54,262 nt of DNA from Chloroflexota bacterium (GCA_022562155.1 JADFPV010000006.1:1-54262), one strand, 5' to 3'. Positions 24,603 to 34,435 are shown, counted from the first letter of the stretch. The notes: generated from the sequence alone by a model not told the origin. Made by a program: numbers and translations.

Positions 24603-25736
24603 CTACCACTGCACCACCATGGGCATGAGCACATGGACGAAGTTGTCGTCCCCGACGGGGCGCAGGACGCCCTGTCTTGACGGGCCGCTCATCTCCACCG
24701 CGACGCGACCGCCCTCCAGCACCTGTAGGTAGTCCTGCAAGTACTTGCTGTTGAAGGCGATCTTGTCGGCTTCGCCTTCGATCTGAGCGTCGATCTCGCT
24801 GAGGTTGTCGCCGATTTCTTCTGCCCGCGCTGAAATCGACAGTTTGCCGGGTGCCACGTCCTCGCCGGGCGTGAACTGCAGCCGGACGATGCCGCTGCCG
24901 TCCCTGGCGAAGATCGCGGCCGTCCGCGTCTCCCTGAGGAATTCGGCCACATCGATGACGGCCTTGGTGGTGTGCTCCTCTGGGATGATCTGCGAGTAAT
25001 CCGGGAACGTGCCCTGGATGAGCTGCGTCACGAGCTCGCAGTTCTTCAACCGGAACAGCACCTGAGTCCGGGTGGAGTTCAGCTGCAGTACTACCGGGTC
25101 GGTCTCATCGGGAAGCAGGCGGTTCAGTTCAACTAGCGCACGCGCCGGGATGATGATCTGCAATGACTCGGAGACGGGCTCGGACAGCGACAGGTGCCGC
25201 ACCGACAGCCGAAAGCCGTCCGTTGCGGCCAGCGTGAGTTGGTCGCCCTCCACAACGCAGTTCACGCCGACGAGAACGGGACGTGAGTCGTCGGTCGCGG
25301 CGGAAATGGCGACCTGCGAGATCGCGGTGTGTAGCTCTTCTGGATCGAGTTCGATTGACGCCCCGTCCTCGACCGTCGGAATCGGCGGGAAGTCGTCGGC
25401 GTCGACACCACTCATGGTCGCCTGGCTGCGCGCGCAGGTGAGCTTGAGCTGGCGTGAACGGGGAGCGACCGTCATCTCGATCTTCTCATTAGGCAGCGAA
25501 TTTACGAAGTCGATGAGGAGCCGCGCCGGGACCGTGATCGCGCCCTCCTCCTCTACCTGGGCGCCGACCCAACAGCTCAGCGCAATCTCTAGGTTAGTAG
25601 CGGCCAGCTTCAGGCGGCCGCCGTCACTCGCGAGGAGGACGTTTGACGTGATCGGTAGTGTGCTTCGCAGTGCGACAGCCCGGCCCACAATGCCGAGGCC
25701 TTTTGCCAGGTTCTCTTGAAGGCAAGAGACGTTCAT
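24603..25736 (-). CDS. dnaN: DNA polymerase III beta subunit (sliding clamp)
   Basis: Ring-shaped processivity clamp. The length is 377 residues from ATG 25736, which has AGGTG 6 bases upstream; the GTG at 25745 is inside that ribosome site. Three repeated clamp domains are evident: MNVSCLQENLAKGLGIVGRAVALRSTLPI at the start, LEALxx-type strands, ATDGFRLSVRHLSL near 165-180, and the C-terminal VHVLMPMVVQW close to the usual LMPMRL ending. It stands alone here, away from dnaA and recF. Confidence 0.96.
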   Translation of the reverse strand: MNVSCLQENLAKGLGIVGRAVALRSTLPITSNVLLASDGGRLKLAATNLEIALSCWVGAQVEEEGAITVPARLLIDFVNSLPNEKIEMTVAPRSRQLKLTCARSQATMSGVDADDFPPIPTVEDGASIELDPEELHTAISQVAISAATDDSRPVLVGVNCVVEGDQLTLAATDGFRLSVRHLSLSEPVSESLQIIIPARALVELNRLLPDETDPVVLQLNSTRTQVLFRLKNCELVTQLIQGTFPDYSQIIPEEHTTKAVIDVAEFLRETRTAAIFARDGSGIVRLQFTPGEDVAPGKLSISARAEEIGDNLSEIDAQIEGEADKIAFNSKYLQDYLQVLEGGRVAVEMSGPSRQGVLRPVGDDNFVHVLMPMVVQW

Positions 25737-25780
25737 ATTAGTCACCTACATATACGTTTAGCTGGATGGATGCAGGGGCG

Positions 25781-25809
25781 AGTATAACAGCACCCCTGGC
25801 GAGAGGCAA
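25781..25809 (-). promoter_or_regulatory. dnaN promoter
   Basis: Minus strand: TTGCCT (25809-25804), 17 bases, TATACT (25786-25781). Predicted start near 25774, about 38 bases before the ATG. Confidence 0.65.
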
Positions 25810-25855
25810 CAGGTTGTGCGCTAAGCTGAGAGTCCCTCGCGTGCTTTGGCCAGCG

Positions 25856-25882
25856 TGTCACAACGCCGCGCCGTGAATCGTC
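25856..25882 (+). promoter_or_regulatory. ECF41-type promoter upstream of FAD oxidoreductase
   Basis: TGTCACA (25856-25862), 16 bases, CGTC (25879-25882). These are the -35 and -10 elements described for ECF41 sigma factors, and an ECF41 gene is second in the transcript they would drive. Predicted start about 30 bases before the ATG at 25918. Confidence 0.75.
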
Positions 25883-25917
25883 TCTACTACAGGGGTAGTA
25901 GCGAACAGGAGGCATTC

Positions 25918-27240
25918 ATGAACAGCGACAGCCAGCACGAAGAGGTCGATGCGGTCGTCGTCGGGGGCGGCATGGCCGGGCTCACGGTCGCCGCCTATGT
26001 CGCGCGGGCGGGCCGATCGGTTGTCGTACTGGAGCGATCGAGCCGCACCGGCGGCCGCGCAATCACGGAAGAACGCAACGGCTACTACTTCAATCTGGGG
26101 CCCCACGCTCTCTACACGAACGGCTTCGCCGCAACGGTTCTGAACGAGCTCGGCGTCGACGTCAGCGGTGGCGAGCCACCGCAGGCTGGATTCGCCTTGA
26201 AGGACGGCCGGCTACACAAGCTGCCCGTGGGCCCCATATCGCTGCTTTCGACCAGCCTGTTCGGGCTGGGAGCGAAGCTTGAGTTCGGGCGGATCTTCGC
26301 AGAGCTCCCGCGCATCAATGCGTCCGCGGCCGACGGCCTCTCGCTCGAGGAATGGCTCACGAGGAACACGAACCGGTCAGCCGTAGGCGACCTACTTCGG
26401 GCGGTGGTGCGCCTCGCGACGTATGCAAACGACCCAAAGCACCTAAGCGCCGGCGTTGCGATCGCGCAGCTACAGATGGCGCTCAAAGGCGTCCTCTACC
26501 TCGACCACGGCTGGCAGACGCTCGTCGACGGCGTCCAGGCGCAGGCGGTCGAGGCTGGAGCGCGGATCGAAACAGGCGCGTCCGTTCTTTCGGTCGAGCA
26601 GGAGGGCCCCGCGATAACAGTGCTCCTCGAAGACGGCAGGTTGTACCGTACATCCACGGTGATTCTCGCCACGCCGCCGAAGACAGCTGCGGAGCTATTG
26701 GGCGCTGCTGGCGCCGATCTCTCCTCTCGCGCTGAAGCAGCGGAGCCGGTGCGGGTAGCGACGCTCGACGTGGGTTTGAGTGAGACGCCTCGTCCGGATG
26801 CGCGCTTCGTGCTCGGCATCGATCAGCCGTTGTACCTCTCGATTCACTCCGGCGTAGGCAATCTCTCACCGCCGGGCGGAACGATGCTGCACGTCGCAAA
26901 ATACCTGGGCGATGACACCACCGGCGCCAAGGACGTCGAGCGCGAATTGGAAGGCTTCCTCGACCTCGCGCAGCCCGGCTGGCGCGATGTGCTTGTGGAG
27001 CATCGCTTCCTGCCGAACCTGATCGTCGTCAACGCGCTGGCCACCGCCGGCACGGGCGGGCTGAGGGGACGACCCGATGTGGCAACGGACGTCAAGGGCG
27101 TGCATTTGGCCGGCGACTGGGTCGGCGGTGAGGGCTGGCTCGTAGATGCCAGCCTGGCGAGCGCCAAGCGAGCCGCCAGCGCAGCGCTGGAATCGATGCC
27201 AGCGCCAGCCCGGCAAGCCGTCGTGGTGGGTGCCGTCTAG
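25918..27240 (+). CDS. FAD-dependent oxidoreductase (phytoene desaturase/amine oxidase-like)
   Basis: 440 residues from ATG 25918 (AGGAGG 7 bases upstream). The dinucleotide-binding loop VVVGGGMAGLTVAAYVARAG is at about 13-32, then VVLERSSRTGGRA, and the C-terminal FAD motif GVHLAGDWVGGEGWLVDASLASAKRAA near 395-425. It oxidises or desaturates an unknown substrate. It is the first gene behind an ECF41-type promoter and is followed by the ECF41 sigma gene 12 bases later, so it is the likely regulated output. Confidence 0.88.
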   Translation: MNSDSQHEEVDAVVVGGGMAGLTVAAYVARAGRSVVVLERSSRTGGRAITEERNGYYFNLGPHALYTNGFAATVLNELGVDVSGGEPPQAGFALKDGRLHKLPVGPISLLSTSLFGLGAKLEFGRIFAELPRINASAADGLSLEEWLTRNTNRSAVGDLLRAVVRLATYANDPKHLSAGVAIAQLQMALKGVLYLDHGWQTLVDGVQAQAVEAGARIETGASVLSVEQEGPAITVLLEDGRLYRTSTVILATPPKTAAELLGAAGADLSSRAEAAEPVRVATLDVGLSETPRPDARFVLGIDQPLYLSIHSGVGNLSPPGGTMLHVAKYLGDDTTGAKDVERELEGFLDLAQPGWRDVLVEHRFLPNLIVVNALATAGTGGLRGRPDVATDVKGVHLAGDWVGGEGWLVDASLASAKRAASAALESMPAPARQAVVVGAV

Positions 27241-27252
27241 AGAACCTCGGCC

Positions 27253-28113
27253 ATGACGCAGGCGTTTACAGAGTACCGGCCCCTTCTCTTCTCCATCGCC
27301 TATCGCATGCTGGGCAGCGTGATGGACGCGGAGGACGCCGTGCAGGAAACGTACCTGCGCTGGGAGCAGGCCAACGAGGCTGAGATCGAGTCGCTAAAAG
27401 CCTACCTCTCGACGATCATCACCCGACTATGCATCGATCAACTGCGTTCGGCTCGCGTCCAGCGGGAGCAGTACATCGGCCCGTGGCTCCCGGAGCCGCT
27501 GATTACGGAGGACAGCACCGATATGGAGGAAAACGCGGCGCTCGCAGACTCGCTCTCGATGGCGTTTCTCGTCATGCTCGAGAGCCTCGGGCCTGTAGAG
27601 CGTGCGGCCTTCCTCCTCCGCGAAGTGTTCGAGTACGACTACGCTGAGGTAGCCGCCATCGTCGGCAAGAGCGAGTCGAACTGTCGCCAACTGGTGCATC
27701 GAGCGAAGACGCGCGTGACCGAACACCGGCCGCGGTTCGATACTTCGCACACGCAGGCACAGGAGATCACGGCCCAGTTCCTCATCGCCGCTACAACAGG
27801 CGACATCGACAAGCTCCTCGACCTGCTCTCAGAAGACGCGACGCTATGGTCGGACGGCGGAGGCAAGGTCGCTGCCGCTATCAATCCGATCTACGGCGCG
27901 GACAGGATTGCGCGCTTCCTGATCGGCCTCATGAGGAAGGCGCCGGAGAAGTTTGACGCGCGTCTGGCGCAGATCAACGGCCAGCCTGGTGGCATCGCGT
28001 ACGATGAAGGCCGGCCGTTTATCGCTGCGGCGATCGAAGTCATCGATGGAGAGATCTGCGGCATTCGCGTCGTCAACAACCCGGACAAGCTCCAGCACCT
28101 GCCAACTCTATGA
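27253..28113 (+). CDS. ECF41-family RNA polymerase sigma factor (SigJ-like)
   Basis: 286 residues. Sigma region 2 (about 5-72, DAEDAVQETYLRW) and region 4 (about 105-155, LGPVERAAFLLREVFEYDYAEVAAIVGKSESNCRQLVHRAK) are followed by a SnoaL-like C-terminal extension. ECF41 signatures are all present: WLPEP at 78-82, DGGGK at 201-205 and NPDKL at 276-280. In this family the extension controls the sigma factor in place of an anti-sigma protein. Target promoters carry TGTCACA and CGTC, found 1.4 kb upstream at 25856-25882, implying autoregulation of the operon. Confidence 0.93.
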   Translation: MTQAFTEYRPLLFSIAYRMLGSVMDAEDAVQETYLRWEQANEAEIESLKAYLSTIITRLCIDQLRSARVQREQYIGPWLPEPLITEDSTDMEENAALADSLSMAFLVMLESLGPVERAAFLLREVFEYDYAEVAAIVGKSESNCRQLVHRAKTRVTEHRPRFDTSHTQAQEITAQFLIAATTGDIDKLLDLLSEDATLWSDGGGKVAAAINPIYGADRIARFLIGLMRKAPEKFDARLAQINGQPGGIAYDEGRPFIAAAIEVIDGEICGIRVVNNPDKLQHLPTL

Positions 28114-28862
28114 CGGCCGTCTTGGAGCAGCTCCCTGCTGAGCCCTCGGACCATCCACCGATCGTCCTGATCCACGGCGCCGCGAACTCTGCAAGCGTCT
28201 GGACGTACTGGCAGCCAGCGCTGGCAAGTGCTGGATTCGCTTCCTACGCGGTCAACTTGCGCGGCCACGGCCCTGAGGAAGACGAAGGTCTCTCCAACAC
28301 AAGCATGCACGACTACGCCGACGACGTCCGCTCGTGCATCGAACAGCTCGACAGCAAGCCTGTAGTCATGGGCTGGAGCATGGGCGGCCTCGTGGCGATG
28401 ATGCTCGCGGCTGCTGGAGAAGCGGCGGCGTGCATCGGCTTGGCGCCCAGCACACCAACCCGCGGACTCGATGCCTCCGTGCATGTCCGCCAGGGGGAGT
28501 TTGGGCCGGAGGAGTACGGCATCACGGGCCGCGATCCGGGAGACCAACCAGCAATGCCCGACCTTGACATTGAGGAGCGGCAGATCGCGCTCGCGTCGCT
28601 GGCGCGTGAGTCGCGCAGGGCCCGCGACGAACGAAAGGCCGGCATCGTGATCGAGTCGTTACCCTGCCCGTTCCTGATCGTCACCGGCAGCGACGACCAC
28701 CAGTGGCCGGCGAGTGCGTACGATAGACTCTGGCTGGACGCCGCGTACCGCGAGATTGAGGGCGCATCGCACTGGGGCCTCGTACTCAGCCGGCGGGCGC
28801 TAGCGGAAATGGTTCCCCTGGTGACCGGCTGGGTGAGAGAGCACACACCGGCCGTAAGCTAG
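28110..28862 (+). CDS. Alpha/beta hydrolase
   Basis: 250 residues. The oxyanion HG is at 22-23, the nucleophile elbow GWSMGG has Ser90, and the acid and His are likely in TGSDDHQWP and GASHWGLV near 195-230. Such enzymes are esterases or lipases of undetermined substrate. The ATG overlaps the sigma-factor stop by 4 bases, so it belongs to the ECF41 operon. Confidence 0.88.
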   Translation: MTAVLEQLPAEPSDHPPIVLIHGAANSASVWTYWQPALASAGFASYAVNLRGHGPEEDEGLSNTSMHDYADDVRSCIEQLDSKPVVMGWSMGGLVAMMLAAAGEAAACIGLAPSTPTRGLDASVHVRQGEFGPEEYGITGRDPGDQPAMPDLDIEERQIALASLARESRRARDERKAGIVIESLPCPFLIVTGSDDHQWPASAYDRLWLDAAYREIEGASHWGLVLSRRALAEMVPLVTGWVREHTPAVS

Positions 28863-28921
28863 CTAGGCTATCCTGAAGGTGTAAGAGAGTCAGCGGAGCA
28901 GTAACTAATGGAGGTCTCACC

Positions 28922-29410
28922 ATGACAGTGATACGCAGCCAGGCGCAGATCGACGCGCCCATCGAGAAGGTGTGGGGCGTGCTCGCCGACATCGGCAGCA
29001 TCGACAAATGGAACCCGGGCGTGGCGAAGTCGTATGCGACGTCGGAGGCGACGCAGGGCGAGGGCGCGACCAGGCACTGCGACATCACCACAGGCAACGC
29101 CCAACTGGAAGAGCGGGCGTTCGACTGGCGCGAAGGTGAGGGATTCAAGATCGATGTCTACAAGAGCAGCCTGCCGCTCAAGCGCAACATCATGTCTTTC
29201 GAGATCGAGCCGTCCGGCGACGGCACGTTGGCCAGAGTCACGGCCGACTACCAGTTGAAGTACGGACCGATCGGCGCGTTGATCGACATCCTGATCGGTC
29301 GCCGGCAGGCGCAGCAGAGGTTCGACGAGCTGCTGGCCGGACTGAAGTACCACGTGGAGACGGGCGAGCTAATCGGCGACGCGGTGCCGGAGGCCGCCGC
29401 GACCACCTAG
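28922..29410 (+). CDS. SRPBCC family protein (polyketide cyclase-like)
   Basis: 162 residues, Bet v1-like: VIRSQAQIDAPIEKVWGVLADIGSIDKWNPGV, followed by strands such as FKIDVYKSSLPLKRNIMSFEIEP and a long C-terminal helix (QAQQRFDELLAGLKYHVE). Ligand unknown. GGAGG lies 7 bases before the ATG. 59 bases after the hydrolase, probably in the same transcript. Its end overlaps by 4 bases the end of the opposite-strand phosphatase. Confidence 0.82.
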   Translation: MTVIRSQAQIDAPIEKVWGVLADIGSIDKWNPGVAKSYATSEATQGEGATRHCDITTGNAQLEERAFDWREGEGFKIDVYKSSLPLKRNIMSFEIEPSGDGTLARVTADYQLKYGPIGALIDILIGRRQAQQRFDELLAGLKYHVETGELIGDAVPEAAATT

Positions 29411-30105
29411 CTAGACGTCAGATCGACGTCGCCGTTGCGCAGGTGCTGCGAGTCGTTGAGGCGGCGCACCATGCGGCGGTTGTCGATCGCCGCGATGACG
29501 CTGACGGCCGTATGGTCGGGCCCGAAGATGAAGTCGTACGGCGATTTCACAACGTGGCTGACGTAAGCGTTGATCACGCCGGCATGGCAGACCACAGCGA
29601 TTCGCTCCGCGCGCTGCGTCCAGATCGCCTGCTCCACAGCGTTTATAGCCCGCCTTCTAAACTCTGCCCTACCCTCCGAAAAGGGATAGGCGTCGGCGGT
29701 CTGCTCGCTGATGAGACGCGACTGTAGCGCCCGCAACAGCTCTCGACTCAGGATCTCATCGAGCGGCTTGTCGTCCGGCAGGTCGCGGAACACTTCGTGC
29801 TCGCGCAGGTCCTCGATCACCTGGAGCTCCAGATCGTGATGCTCGGCAATCGCCTCGGCTGTGTCATGCGCTCGCTGGAGATTGCTGGAGAAGACGGCGG
29901 CTAGGTGCACGTCCGCGAGCGATGCGCCAAGGGCGAGCACCTGCTGGCGTCCGCGCTCGCTCAGCGGCGGGTCGCGGAAGTCGGCAGCCGTCTGCATGTC
30001 GCGCAGCTGCTCCCCGTGACGGATCAGCAGCACCTCCATCACGCCATCCACGGCGAGGTACATGCGGTCGAGCGGCGACGGGCGCGGTCTCGGTTCTTCG
30101 GTCAT
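29407..30105 (-). CDS. Histidine phosphatase family protein
   Basis: 232 residues, phosphoglycerate-mutase-like. The catalytic LLIRHGEQ is near 26-33, [13 protein letters not shown] near 48-60, and the second His is in VVCHAGVIN near 180. The first 22 residues ([16 protein letters not shown]...) precede the domain, so ATG at residue 23 is an alternative start. ATG 30105 overlaps the hemL stop by 4 bases, which favours the longer form. Substrate unknown. Confidence 0.86.
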   Translation of the reverse strand: MTEEPRPRPSPLDRMYLAVDGVMEVLLIRHGEQLRDMQTAADFRDPPLSERGRQQVLALGASLADVHLAAVFSSNLQRAHDTAEAIAEHHDLELQVIEDLREHEVFRDLPDDKPLDEILSRELLRALQSRLISEQTADAYPFSEGRAEFRRRAINAVEQAIWTQRAERIAVVCHAGVINAYVSHVVKSPYDFIFGPDHTAVSVIAAIDNRRMVRRLNDSQHLRNGDVDLTSS

Positions 30106-31406
30106 GCGCGAACCTCCTGAAACGCCTCATCCGCAGCCTCGAGCGTTGCGTCGATGTCGGCGTCGAGGTGCGCGAACGACGTGAACCACGATTCGAACTG
30201 CGACGGCGGCAAGTATACGCCTCGTTCCAACATTGCCCGATGAAAGCGCGCGTGACGCTCCGTATCGGAGCGCTTCGCGCTGGCAAAGTCGGTCACCGGT
30301 GCGTCATTGAAAAAGAGTGTGAACATGGAGCCGACGCGGTTCACCTGTACGTCGATCTCGGCTCGCTTGGCTCGCTCCGCGAGCCCGTCCGCCAGCTTCT
30401 GCGTTAAGTCGGCGAGCGCGCGATAGCCGGTGTCCTCTTTGAGGATACGCAGCGTCGCGATGCCGGCGGCCATCGCCATCGGATTGCCGGAGAGCGTCCC
30501 GGCCTGATAGACGGCGCCTTCCGGCGCGACTTGTCTCATAATCTCCGCGGGCCCACCGTACGCGCCCACCGGCAGTCCGCCGCCGATGACTTTGCCAAGG
30601 CACGTGAGGTCCGGCTCGACCTTATAGAGAGCTTGTGCGCCGCCAGTCCCGAGGCGGAAGCCGGTGACCACTTCATCGAAGATCAGCAGTGCGCCGGCGT
30701 CGCTCGTGATCTCACGCAGGCCCGCGAGGAAGCCATCGGCCGGAGGCACAACGCCCATGTTCGCTGCCACAGGCTCCACGATTAGGCAGGCGATTTCGTC
30801 CGGGTGCTGTTCGAAGACTGCGCGGACAGCGTCCAGATCGTTGTACGGCGCAAGCAGCGTCTTCTCTGCGAAAGCTGCGGGCACGCCCGGACTATCCGGC
30901 AACCCGAGCGTCGCAACGCCGGAGCCAGCCTTGGCGAGCAGCCCATCAGCGTGGCCGTGATAGCCGCCCTCGAACTTCACGATCAGGTCGCGGCCCGTGT
31001 GCCCCCGCGCAAGCCGTAGCGCCGACATCGTAGCTTCGGTGCCGGAGCTGACGAAACGTACCTTCTCGATAGAAGGCACCGCATCGACGACGAGCTGCGC
31101 CATCTCCAGCTCCAGTTCCGTTGGCGCGCCAAAGCTCGTCCCGCGTTCGGCGGCACGCTGCAGGACGCCGATAATCGACGGGTGCGCATGCCCCAAGATC
31201 AGCGGGCCCCACGACAGCATGTAGTCCAGATATTCGTTGCCGTCCACGTCATACAGTCGCGGGCCCTTACCGTAGGCGATAACTAGCGGGTCACCGCCGA
31301 CAGCTTGGAACGCTCGCACCGGGCTGTTCACGCCGCCCGGCATGACCTGCTGAGCAGCCTTGAAGATCTGGCTGGAACGCTTGTGTTCGCGTGTCACAAT
31401 GAACAC
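30102..31406 (-). CDS. hemL: Glutamate-1-semialdehyde 2,1-aminomutase
   Basis: PLP enzyme that makes 5-aminolevulinate from glutamate-1-semialdehyde in the C5 haem pathway, partnering HemA at 39428. The length is 434 residues. Seen: the N-terminal [11 protein letters not shown], the PLP lysine in [18 protein letters not shown] near 270, and [12 protein letters not shown] near 305. The start is GTG at 31406 without an evident ribosome site; GTG at 31397 is possible. It is separate from the main hem operon and is followed by a phosphatase gene with a 4-base overlap. Confidence 0.94.
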   Translation of the reverse strand: MFIVTREHKRSSQIFKAAQQVMPGGVNSPVRAFQAVGGDPLVIAYGKGPRLYDVDGNEYLDYMLSWGPLILGHAHPSIIGVLQRAAERGTSFGAPTELELEMAQLVVDAVPSIEKVRFVSSGTEATMSALRLARGHTGRDLIVKFEGGYHGHADGLLAKAGSGVATLGLPDSPGVPAAFAEKTLLAPYNDLDAVRAVFEQHPDEIACLIVEPVAANMGVVPPADGFLAGLREITSDAGALLIFDEVVTGFRLGTGGAQALYKVEPDLTCLGKVIGGGLPVGAYGGPAEIMRQVAPEGAVYQAGTLSGNPMAMAAGIATLRILKEDTGYRALADLTQKLADGLAERAKRAEIDVQVNRVGSMFTLFFNDAPVTDFASAKRSDTERHARFHRAMLERGVYLPPSQFESWFTSFAHLDADIDATLEAADEAFQEVRA

Positions 31407-31463
31407 AGATTGGCACAGTTAGCGGGGCCACGCGAGGAAGAAGGTGGGTAAACGTGTGCGCTC

Positions 31464-32258
31464 CTAGGACGTCTTGCGAGCCACCAAGCAGATACGGTGA
31501 ACCGTCTGCCGGATGCCCTCCGCGTCGCCGTGGTCTGAGACGACTCGATCTATCAGCGAGGCATCCGCGTCCGGGTCGAAGTCCTCAATTCCGGGTGCCG
31601 TCTGGAAACGGTAGACCAGCGCCTCGCGCGACGAGAAGACCTCGGAAGTCACGTGGGTTTCGGCTACGAGCACCTCCAAGCCATGCTCCCTATACAGCCC
31701 GACCATCTCGCCAAGCCGGTCTCGCGTTCGCCATGGATACATCTGAGCGCGGTCGCCGAACACGTCATTCAGTTCGCACGCGTTCTGCTCACCGATACTG
31801 ATTTCGAGCGCCAGACCCCCCGAGGCGAGGATGCGCAGGCCCTCTCGCATGAAATCCTCGTTCGCTGTCCAGGGTCCGCGGCGATTGATGATAGCGCTGG
31901 CGGCGCTATCGCGAAGCGGGATCCGCCGGGCATCACACAGCAGGAACTCTGCCTTGGCGCGAAGCGCGGCCTTCCGCTGGACGGCCAGCCACTGCCGCCC
32001 GGCGGAATAGTCCAGGCCGACTGCTCGGCGGACACGCGGGTAGACCTCCGCGAGGAGCCACGTTCCGTCACCCGTGCCAATGTCGACGACAACGTCGTCT
32101 GGCGCCAAGTACTCGCGGACAAGCTCCGTGAAGCGGTCCTCCGGATCGAAGTCGCCACGTCGGGGCCGGAACGCCGCAAGCTGCTCTTCGCCGTATTGCT
32201 GTTTGAGAACGACCGCCCGGTCCTCCAAGTGGTCTGTGGAGTCTTGCCACCGCGTCAT
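31464..32258 (-). CDS. SAM-dependent methyltransferase
   Basis: 264 residues, class I fold: VVVDIGTGDGTWL near 53-65, AVGLDYSAGRQW near 78-90, FLLCDARRIPLRDSAASAIINRRGPW near 102-127, then a typical LASGGLALEIS strand. The N-terminal 45 residues are helical. Target unknown. ATG 32258 overlaps the HAD-gene stop by 4 bases, so the two are coupled. Confidence 0.82.
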   Translation of the reverse strand: MTRWQDSTDHLEDRAVVLKQQYGEEQLAAFRPRRGDFDPEDRFTELVREYLAPDDVVVDIGTGDGTWLLAEVYPRVRRAVGLDYSAGRQWLAVQRKAALRAKAEFLLCDARRIPLRDSAASAIINRRGPWTANEDFMREGLRILASGGLALEISIGEQNACELNDVFGDRAQMYPWRTRDRLGEMVGLYREHGLEVLVAETHVTSEVFSSREALVYRFQTAPGIEDFDPDADASLIDRVVSDHGDAEGIRQTVHRICLVARKTS

Positions 32259-32983
32259 GATTCCTCGACCAGCGCAACGATATCCGTCAGAGCTGTAATT
32301 GTGTACTGTGGCGGCGCGACGTCATCAGGCCAGGCAGCCCCATGGCGGTTGATCCAGGCCTGACCCATGCCCGCCTGCCGCGAGCCTTCGACATCGGCCC
32401 ATGGCTGGTCTCCGACGTAGAGCGCGTCTTGGGGTTCGACGCCCATGCGCCTACACGTTTCCCGAAAGATGGAGATGTGCGGCTTGTACGCGCGAACCGC
32501 CTCGGACGAGACGACTAGCTCAAAGCTCAGGTCGTTCTTCGCGATGCTTCCGTCGAGAAACGCGTCGTCCGCGTTGCTCAGGATTGCGACCTGACAGGAG
32601 CGGCTTAGCTCCCTAAGCGTGTCCTTCACTTCGGGATAGACGACCGCCGTGATGTGATGCGATGTGTACGTGTCGGCGCCTAGCTCGCCACCCGCATCGA
32701 CGTTCCAACTCTGGAACAGCTCATCGAAGCGTTCCTTCCAATAGTCCCAGAACGTGCGGAACGGCGGTGGCTCTCCGTTCACCGCCGTTCGTGTGCTGGA
32801 CCCACCGGCGAACCGGAGCTTCAGATCGCTCGACTGCTCCGTCCACTCCTTCCACGGCTGGCCCGGCGGCGACTCGTAGCCAACGGCCTTCGCGATGCCG
32901 TCCATCATCCGCTCGCGACCATCGTGGGGGAGCTGCGCGAGCGTCTCGTAATAGTCGAAGATGACGGCTCTGATGTTGGCCAC
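32255..32983 (-). CDS. HAD-superfamily hydrolase
   Basis: About 242 residues. HAD motif I is IRAVIFDYYETLA with the nucleophile Asp and Tyr/Thr pattern of the haloacid-dehalogenase-like group. Motif II is AILSNADD, motif III Lys lies in AYKPHISIF, and motif IV is ALYVGDQPWADVEGSRQAGM. The start is uncertain: GTG at 32983 gives the family-like beginning, while a TTG at 33046 would add 21 unconserved residues. It is followed by a methyltransferase gene with a 4-base overlap. Confidence 0.83.
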   Translation of the reverse strand: MANIRAVIFDYYETLAQLPHDGRERMMDGIAKAVGYESPPGQPWKEWTEQSSDLKLRFAGGSSTRTAVNGEPPPFRTFWDYWKERFDELFQSWNVDAGGELGADTYTSHHITAVVYPEVKDTLRELSRSCQVAILSNADDAFLDGSIAKNDLSFELVVSSEAVRAYKPHISIFRETCRRMGVEPQDALYVGDQPWADVEGSRQAGMGQAWINRHGAAWPDDVAPPQYTITALTDIVALVEES

Positions 32984-33106
32984 AGACGAACACAGCTTGG
33001 CACAGGCGGTGTCGTCAGGCCAGGAATCTCTGGTGGGGCTGGTCAACTAGGCGCGAGTGTAGGAATAGAGACAGGCAGGTTAGATGCTAGCTGAATGGCG
33101 CCGTCG

Positions 33107-34435
33107 CTACTTGACGATGACATCCATCACTGACCCCAGGAAGTTCCCGGTCAGTCTCTGGTGCATGTCTAAGGCCTGTCGTTCTGTCATATCGGCGATG
33201 AGGTCGGCGGCGATTCTCGCGCAGTCCTGCTCAGGCTCTGCTGACTCAGCCTTAACCTTCTGAAGCGACTCCCTATGACGAATCGGGAATATGGCTATTT
33301 CTTGAGGTGTTGCCTTCTGTGCCGCAGAGTCAAAGATCTCAAAGAGATCACGAATGACCTTTCGCTTACCGTGCTGCTGGGCAGCTAGAGCGGGGTTGTG
33401 TATCACGTAGTGCCACGTTAGTTGCTTGAGCATTCGGACTTCCGCTTGTGCACGCTCATGGATTTCAACACGCGGCTCAGCGTCTGCAGCGGGTTCCGCG
33501 AGGCCGATTGCTCCGACATACCTGGCTATCAGGGTTGCTGTAAGGCTTCTAAGCGCCCATCGCTGCGACGACGTGCCTTCGTAAGGCTCAACCACCAACG
33601 CTGTGATGAACTCGCGCAGTCCATCAAAGGTACGCTCAAGTTCCTTCTGAACCTCATTCGACACTGGATCTCCTTCTTGGGCCCAGCGTTCGAAGACCTC
33701 CTTCAGAAATGCTTGGGCTTCGCCATCTTCCGTAAGTCTCTCCAGTGGAATGAGCCCCGCCCGGTAGAAGTCCTCCATATCGTGAACTGAATATGCGATG
33801 TCGTCCGCCCAGTCCATTAGCTCGGCTTCTACGCTCTTGACTTCGGACGCTGGACCGAGTTCACGCGCCCAGGCGAACTCGTCCCCTTCGGAGTGGTACG
33901 CGCCATACTTCCGCTGCTTCTTTCCGCCGCCGGTCTTTCGGTGCCATGGATACTTCAGTATTGCATTGAGTGTGGCCCGGCAGAGGTTCAGGCCGGAAAA
34001 GTCACGATGACGACTTTCTAGCCTGGTTACCACTCTGAATGACTGAGGGTTCCCCTCGAAGCCATCGAGGGCGTGCGCTTGCAGGCACTTGTCGAGCGTC
34101 TCCTCGGCCACATGTCCGAAGGGAGGATGTCCTAGGTCATGAGCTAGCGCCGCCGCCTCTACTACATCGGCATTAATGCCACCAAGCGTTTCGGCGAGCT
34201 CAGACTGCTCCTTGGAAAGCTTTTCGGCGAGCCTCCCCGCAACTTGGGCAACCTCAAGCGTGTGAGTCAGGCGGTTATGGAAAACGTGTCCTTCGCCAGC
34301 AGCTACGACCTGAGTTACGCCAGCAAGCCTTCTTAGGGCAGCCGTGTACAACACCCGATCACGATCGCGCTGTCCTCGTTCGCGATTGTCATCCGGTCTG
34401 TCGCCCTGATGAAAGCGATCGTACCGCCCTGCCAC
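33107..34435 (-). CDS. dgt: dGTP triphosphohydrolase-like HD protein
   Basis: 442 residues. The HD-domain metal ligands are His in HNRLTHTLEV near 53-62 and the HDLGHPPFGH pair near 98-107; a further Asp is in LMDWADDIAYSVHD near 205-220. The N-terminal RDRDRVLYTAALRRLAGVTQV is typical of Dgt. Family enzymes cleave dGTP (or other dNTPs) to the nucleoside and triphosphate and can limit phage replication. The start is GTG at 34435 with AGGAG 8 bases upstream. It lies 35 bases after a small HTH-like gene. Confidence 0.92.
   Translation of the reverse strand: MAGRYDRFHQGDRPDDNRERGQRDRDRVLYTAALRRLAGVTQVVAAGEGHVFHNRLTHTLEVAQVAGRLAEKLSKEQSELAETLGGINADVVEAAALAHDLGHPPFGHVAEETLDKCLQAHALDGFEGNPQSFRVVTRLESRHRDFSGLNLCRATLNAILKYPWHRKTGGGKKQRKYGAYHSEGDEFAWARELGPASEVKSVEAELMDWADDIAYSVHDMEDFYRAGLIPLERLTEDGEAQAFLKEVFERWAQEGDPVSNEVQKELERTFDGLREFITALVVEPYEGTSSQRWALRSLTATLIARYVGAIGLAEPAADAEPRVEIHERAQAEVRMLKQLTWHYVIHNPALAAQQHGKRKVIRDLFEIFDSAAQKATPQEIAIFPIRHRESLQKVKAESAEPEQDCARIAADLIADMTERQALDMHQRLTGNFLGSVMDVIVK

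Noticed and set aside
31392-31415. TGTCACA near hemL as a second ECF41 promoter
   Set aside because: No CGTC at 16 bases downstream, and it lies at the start of a gene on the opposite strand.
32983-33046. N-terminal extension of the HAD protein from a TTG
   Set aside because: 21 residues without family similarity or ribosome site; GTG 32983 gives the usual start, though this is not certain.
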